From: a virus
DNA: 63,955 bases
Direction: 5' to 3' (one strand)
Virus record (IMG/VR): IMGVR_UViG_3300048011_000824
Location: 1-63,955 of that record
Shown here: in pieces, positions 9,169 to 18,005 of the stretch
Layout: each line of letters starts with the position of its first letter
Position numbering within the stretch: position 1 is the stretch's first letter
The notes under the pieces: model-generated
Database searches by the model: none
Seen by the model: only the letters and a program-made list of their open reading frames with translations
Told to the model about the DNA's origin: nothing
Made by a program: the position numbers and the translations under genes

Positions 9169-10006
9169 CTTTACTATATTTGCACAAAACAGCAACTTTG
9201 ATTATATACAGCAAGCATGCCTTGCTGCAATGAGCATACATTATACAAATCCTGGCAGTAATGTTTGTCTCATTACAAATGATGTTGTTCCAAAAAAATA
9301 CCAACATCTGTTTGAGCATGTGGTGCCTATTCCTTTTGGAGACAAAAGCAAAAAAAGCACATGGAAAGTAGAAAACCGTTGGAAAATTTATCATGCAACT
9401 CCTTATGAAGAAACAGCCGTAATTGACAGTGACATGCTGGTGTTGGACAATTTGCAACACTGGAAAACTACTTTAGACAATTATGATTTATATTATACAA
9501 ACAAAGTACAAACATATCGAGGCGAATGGGCCGACAATACATACTACAGAAAAAGTTTTAGAAATCATCAATTGCCTAATCTGTATGCAGGGTTCCATTG
9601 GTTCAAGCGTTGTGAGTTTAGTCACAATTTTTACAAATGGCTTGAACTAGTAATGAACAACTGGGAATTGTTTTATGGACAATTTGCCGGAGGTAAGTAT
9701 TTTCAAAACTTTCCTAGCATAGATGTTAGTAGTGCAATTGTAACAAAAATACTTCAGTGTGAAGACAAAATTACCAGCAACACTACCTATCCAACATTTA
9801 CTCATATGAAACTAAAATGCCAAGGCTGGGATAAAATATATGTGGACAGCTGGCAGCAACAAATTGGCACATACTTGGACAATGATTGTAATTTAAAGAT
9901 TGGCAACTTTAAACAAAGCGGTGTTTTTCATTATACAGAAAAAAGTTTTTGCAATCAGCAAATTATTCAAACATATGAAAACAAGCTAGGAATTTCCAAT
10001 GAGTGA
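9155..10006 (+). CDS. Glycosyltransferase-like protein (GT-A fold, DSD)
   Basis: 283 residues. FTIFAQNSNFDYIQQACLAA is followed by SNVCLITNDV and the DxD motif ETAVIDSDMLVLDNL at about residues 89-103, the pattern of GT-A family transferases. The C-terminal half is rich in aromatic residues (YAGFHWFKRCEFSHNF). The start was taken at the second of two adjacent candidates, an ATG overlapping the previous stop. Similar length and motif order to the previous protein suggest two steps of one glycan assembly. The activity is inferred from the fold pattern only. Confidence 0.62.
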   Translation: MNNLNFTIFAQNSNFDYIQQACLAAMSIHYTNPGSNVCLITNDVVPKKYQHLFEHVVPIPFGDKSKKSTWKVENRWKIYHATPYEETAVIDSDMLVLDNLQHWKTTLDNYDLYYTNKVQTYRGEWADNTYYRKSFRNHQLPNLYAGFHWFKRCEFSHNFYKWLELVMNNWELFYGQFAGGKYFQNFPSIDVSSAIVTKILQCEDKITSNTTYPTFTHMKLKCQGWDKIYVDSWQQQIGTYLDNDCNLKIGNFKQSGVFHYTEKSFCNQQIIQTYENKLGISNE

Positions 10007-10577
10007 TATTATATATGTACAAACAAAACGATATGTATATTTTGATGCTGAAGGAGAAATTTTAAGCATCAGCAATCAAAACACTTCAGAAGGCTCCTTT
10101 GTAGAAGTTGAAATAGATCAAGTTATAAATCTAATTACTGGCAAGGAAGTGTTGAGTAATTATGTTGTTATGTTTGATCCTGTTACCAAACAAAACGTTA
10201 TTAGGCACAGATTTATTGAAGAAGAATTGCAATTTGATATCAACAATCAAATTTACAAAGTGCCAACTATTGCAGGACCACGTCCAGATTTTACATTGCA
10301 GCAAGACATAAAAAACAAAAGATGGAATTTTGTATTAGATAGTGTGTTACAAGAAAATTTAAAAAAACAAACTGTGAGATTTTCCAGCAAGTTGAATTTT
10401 AGTATCACCAGTAAAAATGATCCACACAACTTGTATCAGTATTTTGTTGTTGATTTAGAAAACCTAGATCCAGAATATGCTATTCCTTTTGTATCCGAAT
10501 CCGAGCTTGACATTGATGCAGTAAGCGTATATACTACAAAGAGACTAGAAACATATTATCACGAGGTTATCAAATGA
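9999..10577 (+). CDS. Unknown protein, possibly structural
   Basis: 192 residues that I do not recognise. The N-terminus SDIIYVQTKRYVYFDAEGEI reads as beta strands. The rest mixes strands and short helices, with no Cys clusters, nucleotide motifs, signal peptide or membrane segment. It overlaps the GT-like genes on both sides by 4-8 nt, so it belongs to the same transcript. It could be a fibre accessory protein or a substrate or scaffold for the flanking GTs; nothing in the sequence decides this. Confidence 0.45.
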   Translation: MSDIIYVQTKRYVYFDAEGEILSISNQNTSEGSFVEVEIDQVINLITGKEVLSNYVVMFDPVTKQNVIRHRFIEEELQFDINNQIYKVPTIAGPRPDFTLQQDIKNKRWNFVLDSVLQENLKKQTVRFSSKLNFSITSKNDPHNLYQYFVVDLENLDPEYAIPFVSESELDIDAVSVYTTKRLETYYHEVIK

Positions 10578-11494
10578 GCAAATTTAGAGTATTGGATCAC
10601 GATATTATTTACTTGAGTTATGACGAACCTAATGCTGAAGAAAATTATGCAGACTTGTGTAGTAAAATTCCTTGGGCAAAACGTGTACACGGTGTAAAAG
10701 GATCTGATGCTGCACACAAAGCCTGTGCAGAGCTAAGTGAAACAGATCGCTTTATTACTGTCGACGGCGACAATATTATTCGCAAAGAGTTTCTAGCAAA
10801 AGAATTTGATTTAGAAGAACACAAAGAATTAAAAAATTGTGTCATTAGCTGGACAGCCGAAAACAACATCAATGGACTCATGTATGGCAACGGCGGAATC
10901 AAATGCTGGCCAAAAGAGTATGTGCTCAACATGCGCACACACGAAAATGCAGATCCAAACAACCCGCATGCACAAGTAGATTTCTGTTGGGATATTGAAT
11001 ACATTCAAATGAACAGTTGTTACAGTCTTATTATGAATAATTCTACTCCGCAACAAGCATGGCGTGCTGGGTTCCGCGAAGGTGTTAAAATGGCACTGGA
11101 TAGAGGCCTACGAGTTAGCAAAGAAGACTTTCACAAAAATCACTGGAAGAATTTACATCGTTTGTATATCTGGCTTATGGTAGGCGCCGATGTACAAAAC
11201 GGCGATTGGGCCATATTAGGAGCAAGGGCAGGACTATATATGACAATGTGTACAGAATGGGACTTTGTTAATGTACGTGATTTTGAATATTTAAATAATT
11301 TATGGTCTACTTCCTTTGCAGGCATTGAAGACATCGAATACGAAACAGGTATGTATGGCATTAAACTTATTAATGAGTTAGAAATACCAATTGCCGAAAC
11401 TCCATTTGGCGCCCAACAAAGTAAATTCTTTAAAACAGTGTATCAAAATCCCAGCAGAAATCCCAAACAACAATTCATAGACAAGGAAGTTTAA
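10574..11494 (+). CDS. Glycosyltransferase-like protein (EPNAEEN family)
   Basis: 306 residues. DIIYLSYDEPNAEENY, KRVHGVKGSDAAH and RFITVDGDNII give the start of a GT-A fold with a DGD motif around residue 57. NGLMYGNGGIKCWPK follows. A paralogue sharing all these motifs lies at 43038-44072. The family is common in marine phages and usually annotated as glycosyltransferase or hypothetical. It is followed with a 1-nt overlap by the first radical SAM gene, so a GT and an rSAM enzyme are made from the same message. Confidence 0.6.
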   Translation: MSKFRVLDHDIIYLSYDEPNAEENYADLCSKIPWAKRVHGVKGSDAAHKACAELSETDRFITVDGDNIIRKEFLAKEFDLEEHKELKNCVISWTAENNINGLMYGNGGIKCWPKEYVLNMRTHENADPNNPHAQVDFCWDIEYIQMNSCYSLIMNNSTPQQAWRAGFREGVKMALDRGLRVSKEDFHKNHWKNLHRLYIWLMVGADVQNGDWAILGARAGLYMTMCTEWDFVNVRDFEYLNNLWSTSFAGIEDIEYETGMYGIKLINELEIPIAETPFGAQQSKFFKTVYQNPSRNPKQQFIDKEV

Positions 11495-12876
11495 TGTCGC
11501 ATAATACCGATAATCTCAAAGCGATTAACGAAGTAACTACGAGACATTTTTCTCCTACATTTTGCTTTGCTAAATGGTATCACACAACGATCTATTTACA
11601 AACAGGTGAGACACATAGTTGTTATCACCCTGCTCCTCATGCTATTGACGTAGATGAGCTACTAACCAATCCTAGCGCATTACACAACACCAAACACAAA
11701 AAACAAGAGCGCAAAGAGATGTTGGAAGGCAAGCAGTGTGTAGGCTGTAACTATTGTTGGAACATTGAAAACATGGGCGACGACTATATCAGTGATCGCC
11801 ATATTCGCAGCGGCAGCATTTACAACGAAGAACGTCTCAACGAAGTCAAACTTAAACCCTGGGACTTTAATGTTAATCCTGAATACATTGAAATTTCGTT
11901 TGGTAACGAATGTAACTTCCGTTGTGGATATTGTCATCCAAAAGCCAGCAGTCGTTATCACAACGAAATCAAACAACACGGGCCGTATACAAATGTTAAA
12001 AATCACCGTTGTGACATTGACTGGTTTCGTGTGTATGAAGAAGATACCAATCCGTATGTTCGTGCATGGTGGAAGTGGTGGCCCGAAGTTAGCAAGACAT
12101 TAAACATTTTGCGTGTCACAGGAGGTGAGCCTACAATCCAAAAAAGCACGTACAGACTGTTTGACGAACTTGAAAAAGATCCTAAGCCACAACTTGAACT
12201 CAACGTAAACAGCAATCTCGGAGGCAAAGAGCGTCAGTTGGAAAAGTTCACTGATGGCGTTAATAGTTTGCTAAGTCAAGATAAGATCAAACAGTTTAAA
12301 CTGTTTACAAGTGTTGACACCTGGGGACATCGTGCTGAATATATTCGCGACGGTTTGGACATTGAAGTGTTTGAACGTAACTTGGATTATTTCATGCGTA
12401 ATACCACAGCGCAAGTTACATTTATGATTACATTTAGCTTGTTTAGTGTAACAACATTCAATACATTGTTGGAAAAAATTCTCGAATGGAGAGAAAAGTA
12501 CAACGATGTAAACAGCGGACGTTGGCAACGTATTCACTTTGATACGCCCTATCTCAAAGAGCCGTTGCAGTATGACATTAATATTCTTCCCAAAGAACAA
12601 TACATGCCTTACATGGAAAGTCACTTGAAATTTATCAAAGACAATATCCAAGAAGGCAGTAAGCAACACTTTAATGAGCTGGAATACGAAAAGTTTAGAC
12701 GTGTTGTTGATTATATGAAATCAACTGAATATGCACCAGAAAAAATTGCAGAAGGACGCAAAGATTTTTGGAACTTTTTCCACGAACAAGACAGAAGACG
12801 TAATACAAATTTTCAAGAAGCATTTCCTGAAATGTCAGATTTTTTTGAATTGTGTAATAATGCCAGTAGTAGTTGA
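11494..12876 (+). CDS. Radical SAM protein, class A (N-terminal Cys domain)
   Basis: 460 residues. The rSAM [4Fe-4S] motif CNFRCGYC is at residues 140-147 and GGEP at 210-213. Before the core is a Cys-rich region (C24, C43, C82, C85, C88) that could ligate an auxiliary cluster, as in twitch/SPASM rSAM enzymes but placed N-terminally. It is the most divergent class A member: it lacks the PWxH signature after C24 and has a CVGCNYC block. The C-terminus FQEAFPEMSDFF matches the FPE tail of other class A members. It would generate a 5'-deoxyadenosyl radical; the substrate is unknown. The next gene starts inside its end. Confidence 0.82.
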   Translation: MSHNTDNLKAINEVTTRHFSPTFCFAKWYHTTIYLQTGETHSCYHPAPHAIDVDELLTNPSALHNTKHKKQERKEMLEGKQCVGCNYCWNIENMGDDYISDRHIRSGSIYNEERLNEVKLKPWDFNVNPEYIEISFGNECNFRCGYCHPKASSRYHNEIKQHGPYTNVKNHRCDIDWFRVYEEDTNPYVRAWWKWWPEVSKTLNILRVTGGEPTIQKSTYRLFDELEKDPKPQLELNVNSNLGGKERQLEKFTDGVNSLLSQDKIKQFKLFTSVDTWGHRAEYIRDGLDIEVFERNLDYFMRNTTAQVTFMITFSLFSVTTFNTLLEKILEWREKYNDVNSGRWQRIHFDTPYLKEPLQYDINILPKEQYMPYMESHLKFIKDNIQEGSKQHFNELEYEKFRRVVDYMKSTEYAPEKIAEGRKDFWNFFHEQDRRRNTNFQEAFPEMSDFFELCNNASSS

Positions 12877-13282
12877 TCTATCAAAAGAGTTTGATTTAAA
12901 AGATTTCTTAAAAGAACTCGAAGTCAGCAAAGACATCGAAGTAATCAACGGCGAGCCATTTTCAAGTTCTATTTTTAATACAGTACTTTCTGTTATTTCG
13001 AGACGAGTAGATCGCGAAAGTATTAAACTAAAATTCAGCACACAGAAATTAATGATTTCGATAATGGGTGCATTTAAACTTAGACGTATCTGCGGTGTTG
13101 ATATGACAATACACACAGATAAAATTGATGATGTGTTCATGGACAATTTTCGTATATTGTTCAAATGGAACAACAACTTTGAAAACATTAGAATAATTGT
13201 TTCAGACAAAAATCTAATAAGTATTGCAGAAGAAGAATTTAAAAAATACAAACAAAAAGTTGTAATATCTTATGAAGAATGA
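12860..13282 (+). CDS. Unknown protein between two radical SAM genes
   Basis: 140 residues, start taken at the ATG 17 nt before the upstream stop. It has an alternating alpha/beta pattern (IKLKFSTQKLMISIMGAF, FENIRIIVSDKNLISIAEE) that could be a small Rossmann-like or STAS-like fold, but no motif is diagnostic and it has almost no Cys. It overlaps rSAM genes on both sides (17 and 11 nt), so it is probably an accessory factor made with them. It could be a partner or chaperone for the rSAM enzymes; this is inference from position only. Confidence 0.45.
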   Translation: MPVVVDLSKEFDLKDFLKELEVSKDIEVINGEPFSSSIFNTVLSVISRRVDRESIKLKFSTQKLMISIMGAFKLRRICGVDMTIHTDKIDDVFMDNFRILFKWNNNFENIRIIVSDKNLISIAEEEFKKYKQKVVISYEE

Positions 13283-14492
13283 TCATCTAAATAATAGTAA
13301 AACTTTTTGTATGTTTCCTTGGATGCATATGAATGTAACTCCTAAGGGCAACATATATCCTTGCTGTAGCAGTGACTATGTTGAGCCGTTTGCAAACACC
13401 AAAGACAGCACACTAGCACAAGCGTTCAACAACGATAAAATGCGACAGTTGCGACTCGACATGCTTGCGGGCAGAAAAAACGAAGCGTGTACGTTTTGTT
13501 ACAAGCATGAAGAAAGTTCGCCCCACAGTTTTAGAAAATACAGCATAGAACATTTTAGTCATTTGTATGACGATCTTGTGCCTAATACAAATTTGGACGG
13601 CAGTGTTGACAAATTCAACATGGCGTATTTTGATGTAAGATTCAGCAACATTTGCAATTACAAATGCAGAACTTGCGGAGGAGAATTCAGCAGTCAGTGG
13701 GCACAAGAAGAAAAACAACACGACAATAGAGAAAGTAATTTTCGTGTAATACAACATGCCGACAGCACTGGAAAGTTATTACAGGAAATATTAAATCAGA
13801 TTCCTCATATGGAACTGGCTTACTTTGCCGGAGGCGAACCTCTTATCACAGACGAACATTACACAATACTTACAGAAATGATTTCCAGTGGCGCCTGCAA
13901 AGATATCACATTACGCTACAACACAAACATGAGCAACTTTAAATATAAAAAGTTTGATATCATTGACATGTGGAGCAATTTTAAACGTGTAGAAGTTAGT
14001 GCAAGTATTGATCATTATGGGCCACGTGCAGAATATATTAGACACGGCACTGATTGGAATACTGTGTACAATAATTTAAAACAAATTAGAGATATTGACT
14101 TTATTGATTATCAGTTTAATTGTGTACTCAGTAATTTAAATTATGCAACACTTGGCGATTTTTTCAAATATATGATCAACAATGATTTGTTACGCAAGCA
14201 CGATTATATAAGTGTGTATCATCTGTTAAATCCAAGTTTTTTCAGTGCACAATCTCTGCCACAGCACATCAAAGATGCTGGTACAGAAAAGTTGCAGAAC
14301 GTAGTAGATCAAATCAAGGATGAATTTTGGTGTGCACAGCACATAGAGAACGCAATTAAGTTTGCAAATCAACATCACACTTGGCAAGAAAACAAGCAAG
14401 AGTTTATACATAATATAAACAGGAGAGACAAATTCCGCAATGAAAGTTTCGCACAATCTCTTCCGGAATTAAAAGAAATGTTAAATGGATAA
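13272..14492 (+). CDS. Radical SAM protein, class A
   Basis: 406 residues. The N-terminal Cys domain has the class signature TFCMFPWMHMNVTPKG with C13, a CC pair at 31-32 and CTFC at 73-76, enough ligands for an auxiliary Fe-S cluster. The rSAM motif CNYKCRTC is at 128-135 and GGEP at 188-191. Conserved class A text follows (RYNTNMSNF, EVSASIDHYG, AEYIRHGTDW). The C-terminus has the FAQSLPELKEML tail. The next protein has the same architecture and overlaps it by 8 nt, so the two arose by tandem duplication. The family is known in marine phages as twitch-domain rSAM proteins; the reaction is unknown. Confidence 0.86.
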   Translation: MKNDHLNNSKTFCMFPWMHMNVTPKGNIYPCCSSDYVEPFANTKDSTLAQAFNNDKMRQLRLDMLAGRKNEACTFCYKHEESSPHSFRKYSIEHFSHLYDDLVPNTNLDGSVDKFNMAYFDVRFSNICNYKCRTCGGEFSSQWAQEEKQHDNRESNFRVIQHADSTGKLLQEILNQIPHMELAYFAGGEPLITDEHYTILTEMISSGACKDITLRYNTNMSNFKYKKFDIIDMWSNFKRVEVSASIDHYGPRAEYIRHGTDWNTVYNNLKQIRDIDFIDYQFNCVLSNLNYATLGDFFKYMINNDLLRKHDYISVYHLLNPSFFSAQSLPQHIKDAGTEKLQNVVDQIKDEFWCAQHIENAIKFANQHHTWQENKQEFIHNINRRDKFRNESFAQSLPELKEMLNG

Positions 14493-15759
14493 AGAATATC
14501 ATCTAAAGCAAAACTCTGCTTTTTGCATACTGCCTTGGATACACATGCACGCCTGGCCAAACGGAAAAGCATTGCCTTGCTGTATTGCAGACAGTGATCA
14601 GCCATTTGGCGATCTCAAGACTGACAGTATAGAAGATGTCTGGAACAGCGAACAATACAAGAAATTACGTGTTGCTATGCTCAATGGCGAAAAGTTAGAT
14701 TGCTGCAAACGTTGCTATGAACTTGAGGACAGTACATGGACGTGGACGTTGCGTAAAAACAGCAACGAATGGTTTGGCAACAAACATTTTGATCTTGTAA
14801 ACAACACAACCGAAGATGGTAGTCTTACTGAAATGCGCATGGCATATATGGATATTAGATTCAGCAATATATGCAACATGAAGTGTCGTAGTTGTGGCCC
14901 TGAGCTTAGTAGTTTACATGCACAGGAACATGGAGAATTATACGGCAAACACGAAGTTGCAAAAATGCTGAAAAACAACGGCAGTACAGTTGTTAACATT
15001 GCCAAAGAAAACAACTACTGGGAGAACCTACAACAATACTTGCCAGATGTAGAAGAAGTATACTGGGCAGGCGGCGAGCCACTTATTACAAACGAACACT
15101 ACAAAATACTGGATCACTGGATTGACATTGGCAAAACTGATGTACGTTTGCGATACACCACCAACTTCAGCAACATGCGATACAAGAGCAAAAGCATATA
15201 CAGTTATTGGGAACAGTTTGGCGATGTACAAGTTAGTGCAAGTCTTGATGCAAATGCCGCTCGGGCAGAGTTTATGCGCACCGGCACTGACTGGCAGCAA
15301 ACAGAGCGTAATCGTATTGAAATGATAGAGCGTGTGCCGCATGTGCACTTTGAAATTACTCCGACTATAAGTTTGTACAATGCATGGAACTTTCCAGACT
15401 TTCATATGGATTGGGTCGAACGTGGTTTAGTAGACATTGAAAAATGCAGGCTCAACATGCTAACCGGTCCAGACTTTATGCGTATTGATTACATTCCAGA
15501 AGAGTACAAGCGTGAACTACGTGCCAAGTATATTGATTATAAAAAATGGGCATACGAAAAATGCAACGGCGACACTGACAAGATTCGAGAAGTATTAGGA
15601 CATATTGATAGTGTAATACAGTTTATGAATATCGGTTCTTACAATCAACAAAAACTTAGACAGTTCTTTGACAATAATCATAGGTTAGATGTGCATCGCA
15701 AAGAAGATTTTTGGGCAGTATTTCCTGAGTTAGGATGGTTACGTGAACACATTAACTAA
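14485..15759 (+). CDS. Radical SAM protein, class A
   Basis: 424 residues. The N-terminal domain carries FCILPWIHMHAWPNG (C14), CC at 32-33 and CCKRC at 73-77. The rSAM core has CNMKCRSC at 130-137 and GGEP at 196-199, followed by RYTTNFSNMRYKSKS and QVSASLDANAARAEF. The C-terminal tail is FWAVFPELGWLREH. It is a close paralogue of the preceding gene: the same blocks occur in the same order with similar spacing. The next gene starts within its last codons. Two adjacent copies suggest a heterodimer or two related modification steps. Confidence 0.86.
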   Translation: MDKEYHLKQNSAFCILPWIHMHAWPNGKALPCCIADSDQPFGDLKTDSIEDVWNSEQYKKLRVAMLNGEKLDCCKRCYELEDSTWTWTLRKNSNEWFGNKHFDLVNNTTEDGSLTEMRMAYMDIRFSNICNMKCRSCGPELSSLHAQEHGELYGKHEVAKMLKNNGSTVVNIAKENNYWENLQQYLPDVEEVYWAGGEPLITNEHYKILDHWIDIGKTDVRLRYTTNFSNMRYKSKSIYSYWEQFGDVQVSASLDANAARAEFMRTGTDWQQTERNRIEMIERVPHVHFEITPTISLYNAWNFPDFHMDWVERGLVDIEKCRLNMLTGPDFMRIDYIPEEYKRELRAKYIDYKKWAYEKCNGDTDKIREVLGHIDSVIQFMNIGSYNQQKLRQFFDNNHRLDVHRKEDFWAVFPELGWLREHIN

Positions 15760-16702
15760 AATTACTCCTATGGCAGAACCGTATGCATGCCTCACATGGC
15801 AAGTGAACAATTTCTGTAATTTTCAATGTAGCTATTGCAATCCTGGCAACTGGGCAGGCGACAATCGCAACAATGGCGCATTAGAGCGTTACAAAGAAAA
15901 CACAATGCATATATTTGATACATACAAGCAACGTGGATACAAGCATTTTAAAGTTTTCTTTAGCGGCGGAGAGCCAACACACTGGGAAAACTTTATACCT
16001 TTGGTGACTTATCTCAAAGAACAAATACCCAATATTACTGTTGCAGTAAACACAAATCTATCACGTCCTTTAAAGTATTGGCAAGAACATCATTATTTGT
16101 TTGATGATATTGTAGCCAGCTTTCATGTAGAGTTTGCCAAGAAAGACAGATACATTGAAAATGCTGTTTTTTTATGCGACAAAGTAGATTATCTATGCAC
16201 AAAGATGTTGATGCATGACGAAAGGTTTTGGGAAGTTGTAGAATTTGGAGAACGTGTGCGCAAGGAAGTTCCTAATTACAATTTAGAATGGACCCCGTTG
16301 TTTGATGAAATGAGTGTAAACGCAGGACCGTGGAATTATACAGATCCTGTAAAACAAAACTTTTTAGAAAACTCGCAGTTTGAAACTGTAATGCGCATAC
16401 CCAAACCTTACAAGGACAGCAAAGCAGTTAGTGTTGCACATTACGATACACACAGCGAGCCAGTTAACAGCAACAAGATTATTTCAGATAGACAGAACTT
16501 TTTTACAGGCTGGAAATGCTATGTGGATGATGCACTTTTTATAAATCCACGAGGAGAAATTTCAAGTGCCAGTTGCGGTGTTGGAAACAATCATGGAAAT
16601 ATATTAGATAACAACTTGACATTTGACTTAAAGCCTGTTATTTGTAGTAAGCAGCATTGTCATTGCGGCACTGATATTATCATTCCAAAAGAGCAAGTAT
16701 GA
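15743..16702 (+). CDS. Radical SAM protein, class B (C-terminal SPASM-like)
   Basis: 319 residues from a GTG that has AGGA 7 nt upstream; an ATG at 15770, just after the previous stop, is an alternative start. CNFQCSYC is at 25-32 and GGEP at 75-78. The last 70 residues hold a SPASM-like set of Cys: GWKC, then NPRGEISSASCG, then ICSKQHCHCGTD, suited to one auxiliary Fe-S cluster. MLMHDERFWE in the core resembles the MMHxxYWxE segment of classes B and C. It overlaps the next gene by 4 nt. It probably acts with the class A enzymes upstream. Confidence 0.82.
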   Translation: MNTLTKITPMAEPYACLTWQVNNFCNFQCSYCNPGNWAGDNRNNGALERYKENTMHIFDTYKQRGYKHFKVFFSGGEPTHWENFIPLVTYLKEQIPNITVAVNTNLSRPLKYWQEHHYLFDDIVASFHVEFAKKDRYIENAVFLCDKVDYLCTKMLMHDERFWEVVEFGERVRKEVPNYNLEWTPLFDEMSVNAGPWNYTDPVKQNFLENSQFETVMRIPKPYKDSKAVSVAHYDTHSEPVNSNKIISDRQNFFTGWKCYVDDALFINPRGEISSASCGVGNNHGNILDNNLTFDLKPVICSKQHCHCGTDIIIPKEQV

Positions 16703-17301
16703 ATTTACAAAACTGGACAAGATTTTACAAATACAACAATTTAGATCGTGCAGATCAAAATTCTGTGTATGTTCCTTATATAAGTCCTGACAAAAAAACA
16801 TTTTGCATGGATTACAGCAATTCGTCAGAATTCTTTTTTGACAACGAAGTGCGCTGGCTGGAACATTTGCAAAACGAAACATATGCTCCTGAATTGATTG
16901 ACATTGATAAAACGCACAAGTACATCACGTTTGAGTGGTATGATTCTAGCGTAAATCACTTGATGTTCGATCATAAGTTTACCCAAATAGAACAAGCACA
17001 ATCTACTTTAGCTGTATTAGAAAAACAAAACATTATAAAGTTAAATTACTTTCCTCACACTTGCTATATTGACAACAATAACAATTTTAGAATACACGAT
17101 CTATATGCATGTGCAAGTGTAAATAATTCTCAAATACCTTTTGATAAGATTGAACACTCGTTAAGTGATATTACAAAATTTTATTATCAACAACATGTAA
17201 ACAATGGAATTGTTGATTTAAAAAGAGTACATGCTAGTATGATTGCAAAAAATCAAGGAGATTGGCCTCAGTGTCTAAAAACAACTTTAGTCATGTATTA
17301 A
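16699..17301 (+). CDS. Predicted kinase-fold protein
   Basis: 200 residues. ELIDIDKTHKYITFEWYD reads like the N-lobe end and hinge of an aminoglycoside/choline-kinase-type fold. HTCYIDNNNNFRIHDLYA around residues 120-137 resembles the catalytic H(x)nN and DFG segments, with HDLY in the DFG place. The Gly-rich loop is not obvious and the first lobe is short, so activity is uncertain. A second protein with the same layout is at 40742-41422. If active it could phosphorylate a sugar or small molecule for the neighbouring pathway; it may instead be a pseudokinase. The fold call is inference. Confidence 0.42.
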   Translation: MNLQNWTRFYKYNNLDRADQNSVYVPYISPDKKTFCMDYSNSSEFFFDNEVRWLEHLQNETYAPELIDIDKTHKYITFEWYDSSVNHLMFDHKFTQIEQAQSTLAVLEKQNIIKLNYFPHTCYIDNNNNFRIHDLYACASVNNSQIPFDKIEHSLSDITKFYYQQHVNNGIVDLKRVHASMIAKNQGDWPQCLKTTLVMY

Positions 17302-18005
17302 TAAACGGGTGCAGTCACAGTGCTGGTAGCGAAATCGAAGGCAGCGGCATAGGCGAGGGTAACTACAACAGAGAAAATTCTTTTGGTGCCCAGTTTGCAA
17401 AGCAACTAGGCTGTACATACACAAACATTGCATATCCGGGTGCTAGCAACGACTACATAGCTCGTACAACATTATATTGGATGTTAGACAACAAAGAACT
17501 TGCAAAAAACACATTGTTTCTTATACACTGGACAGGCACAGATAGAACAGAATATTTTTACGATGCAGGCAGCACTACTGCATTTGATTTTATTCCATTT
17601 AGGCCTGATACAAAAGTAACACATTTGCATCCACAACATTATCCTGAATGGGCACCAAGTCAGTGGCAACGTAACTTAGATGTTTTGAGCAATCATTTGT
17701 TTATCAATCCAGTGCAGTGGAATATTAACCGATACAATAATATTATACAAACACAGGAATTTTTAAAAGCCCACGGGTGTAAATATGTATTTAGAAATGC
17801 ATTTCAGTGCTGTGACACTTCTGCTAGATATACTTATTATGCACAACGAATTGACAAACAGCATTTCTTAGATTATGATAATGCAGAAGAGAGTTTCTAT
17901 GAGCACTGTTTAAACAAAGGATATGGAGTAGAAGGTCAGCAATATTGGCACCATAAACTAGATGCACATACTTATTGGGCCAATCGTTTGTTTAGCTTGT
18001 TGTAA
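17271..18005 (+). CDS. SGNH/GDSL-family esterase-like protein
   Basis: 244 residues. Block I is LINGCSHSAGSE with the probable nucleophile Ser15, YPGASNDYIA supplies the block with Gly/Asn, and LDAHTYWANRLF near the C-terminus supplies Asp and His. Such enzymes remove or transfer acyl groups, often O-acetyl on polysaccharides. The start is a GTG at 17271 with AAGGAG 10 nt upstream. The gene overlaps the kinase-fold gene upstream, and its 3' end overlaps the opposite-strand gene by 34 bp. Two other SGNH genes are close by (19345, 21141). There is no signal peptide, so it would act in the cytoplasm. Confidence 0.72.
   Translation: MSKNNFSHVLINGCSHSAGSEIEGSGIGEGNYNRENSFGAQFAKQLGCTYTNIAYPGASNDYIARTTLYWMLDNKELAKNTLFLIHWTGTDRTEYFYDAGSTTAFDFIPFRPDTKVTHLHPQHYPEWAPSQWQRNLDVLSNHLFINPVQWNINRYNNIIQTQEFLKAHGCKYVFRNAFQCCDTSARYTYYAQRIDKQHFLDYDNAEESFYEHCLNKGYGVEGQQYWHHKLDAHTYWANRLFSLL

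Noticed and set aside
12271-12669. Minus-strand open frame within the first rSAM gene
   Set aside because: It is fully covered by a gene with clear catalytic motifs; its translation shows no domain and no start context.
17262-17270. TTG at 17262 as start of the SGNH gene
   Set aside because: It is only 1 nt from the AAGGAG ribosome site; GTG at 17271 has workable spacing.
16699-17301. Lipopolysaccharide heptose kinase assignment for the kinase-fold protein
   Set aside because: The motif order suggests the fold, but no family-specific residues support a named LPS kinase.
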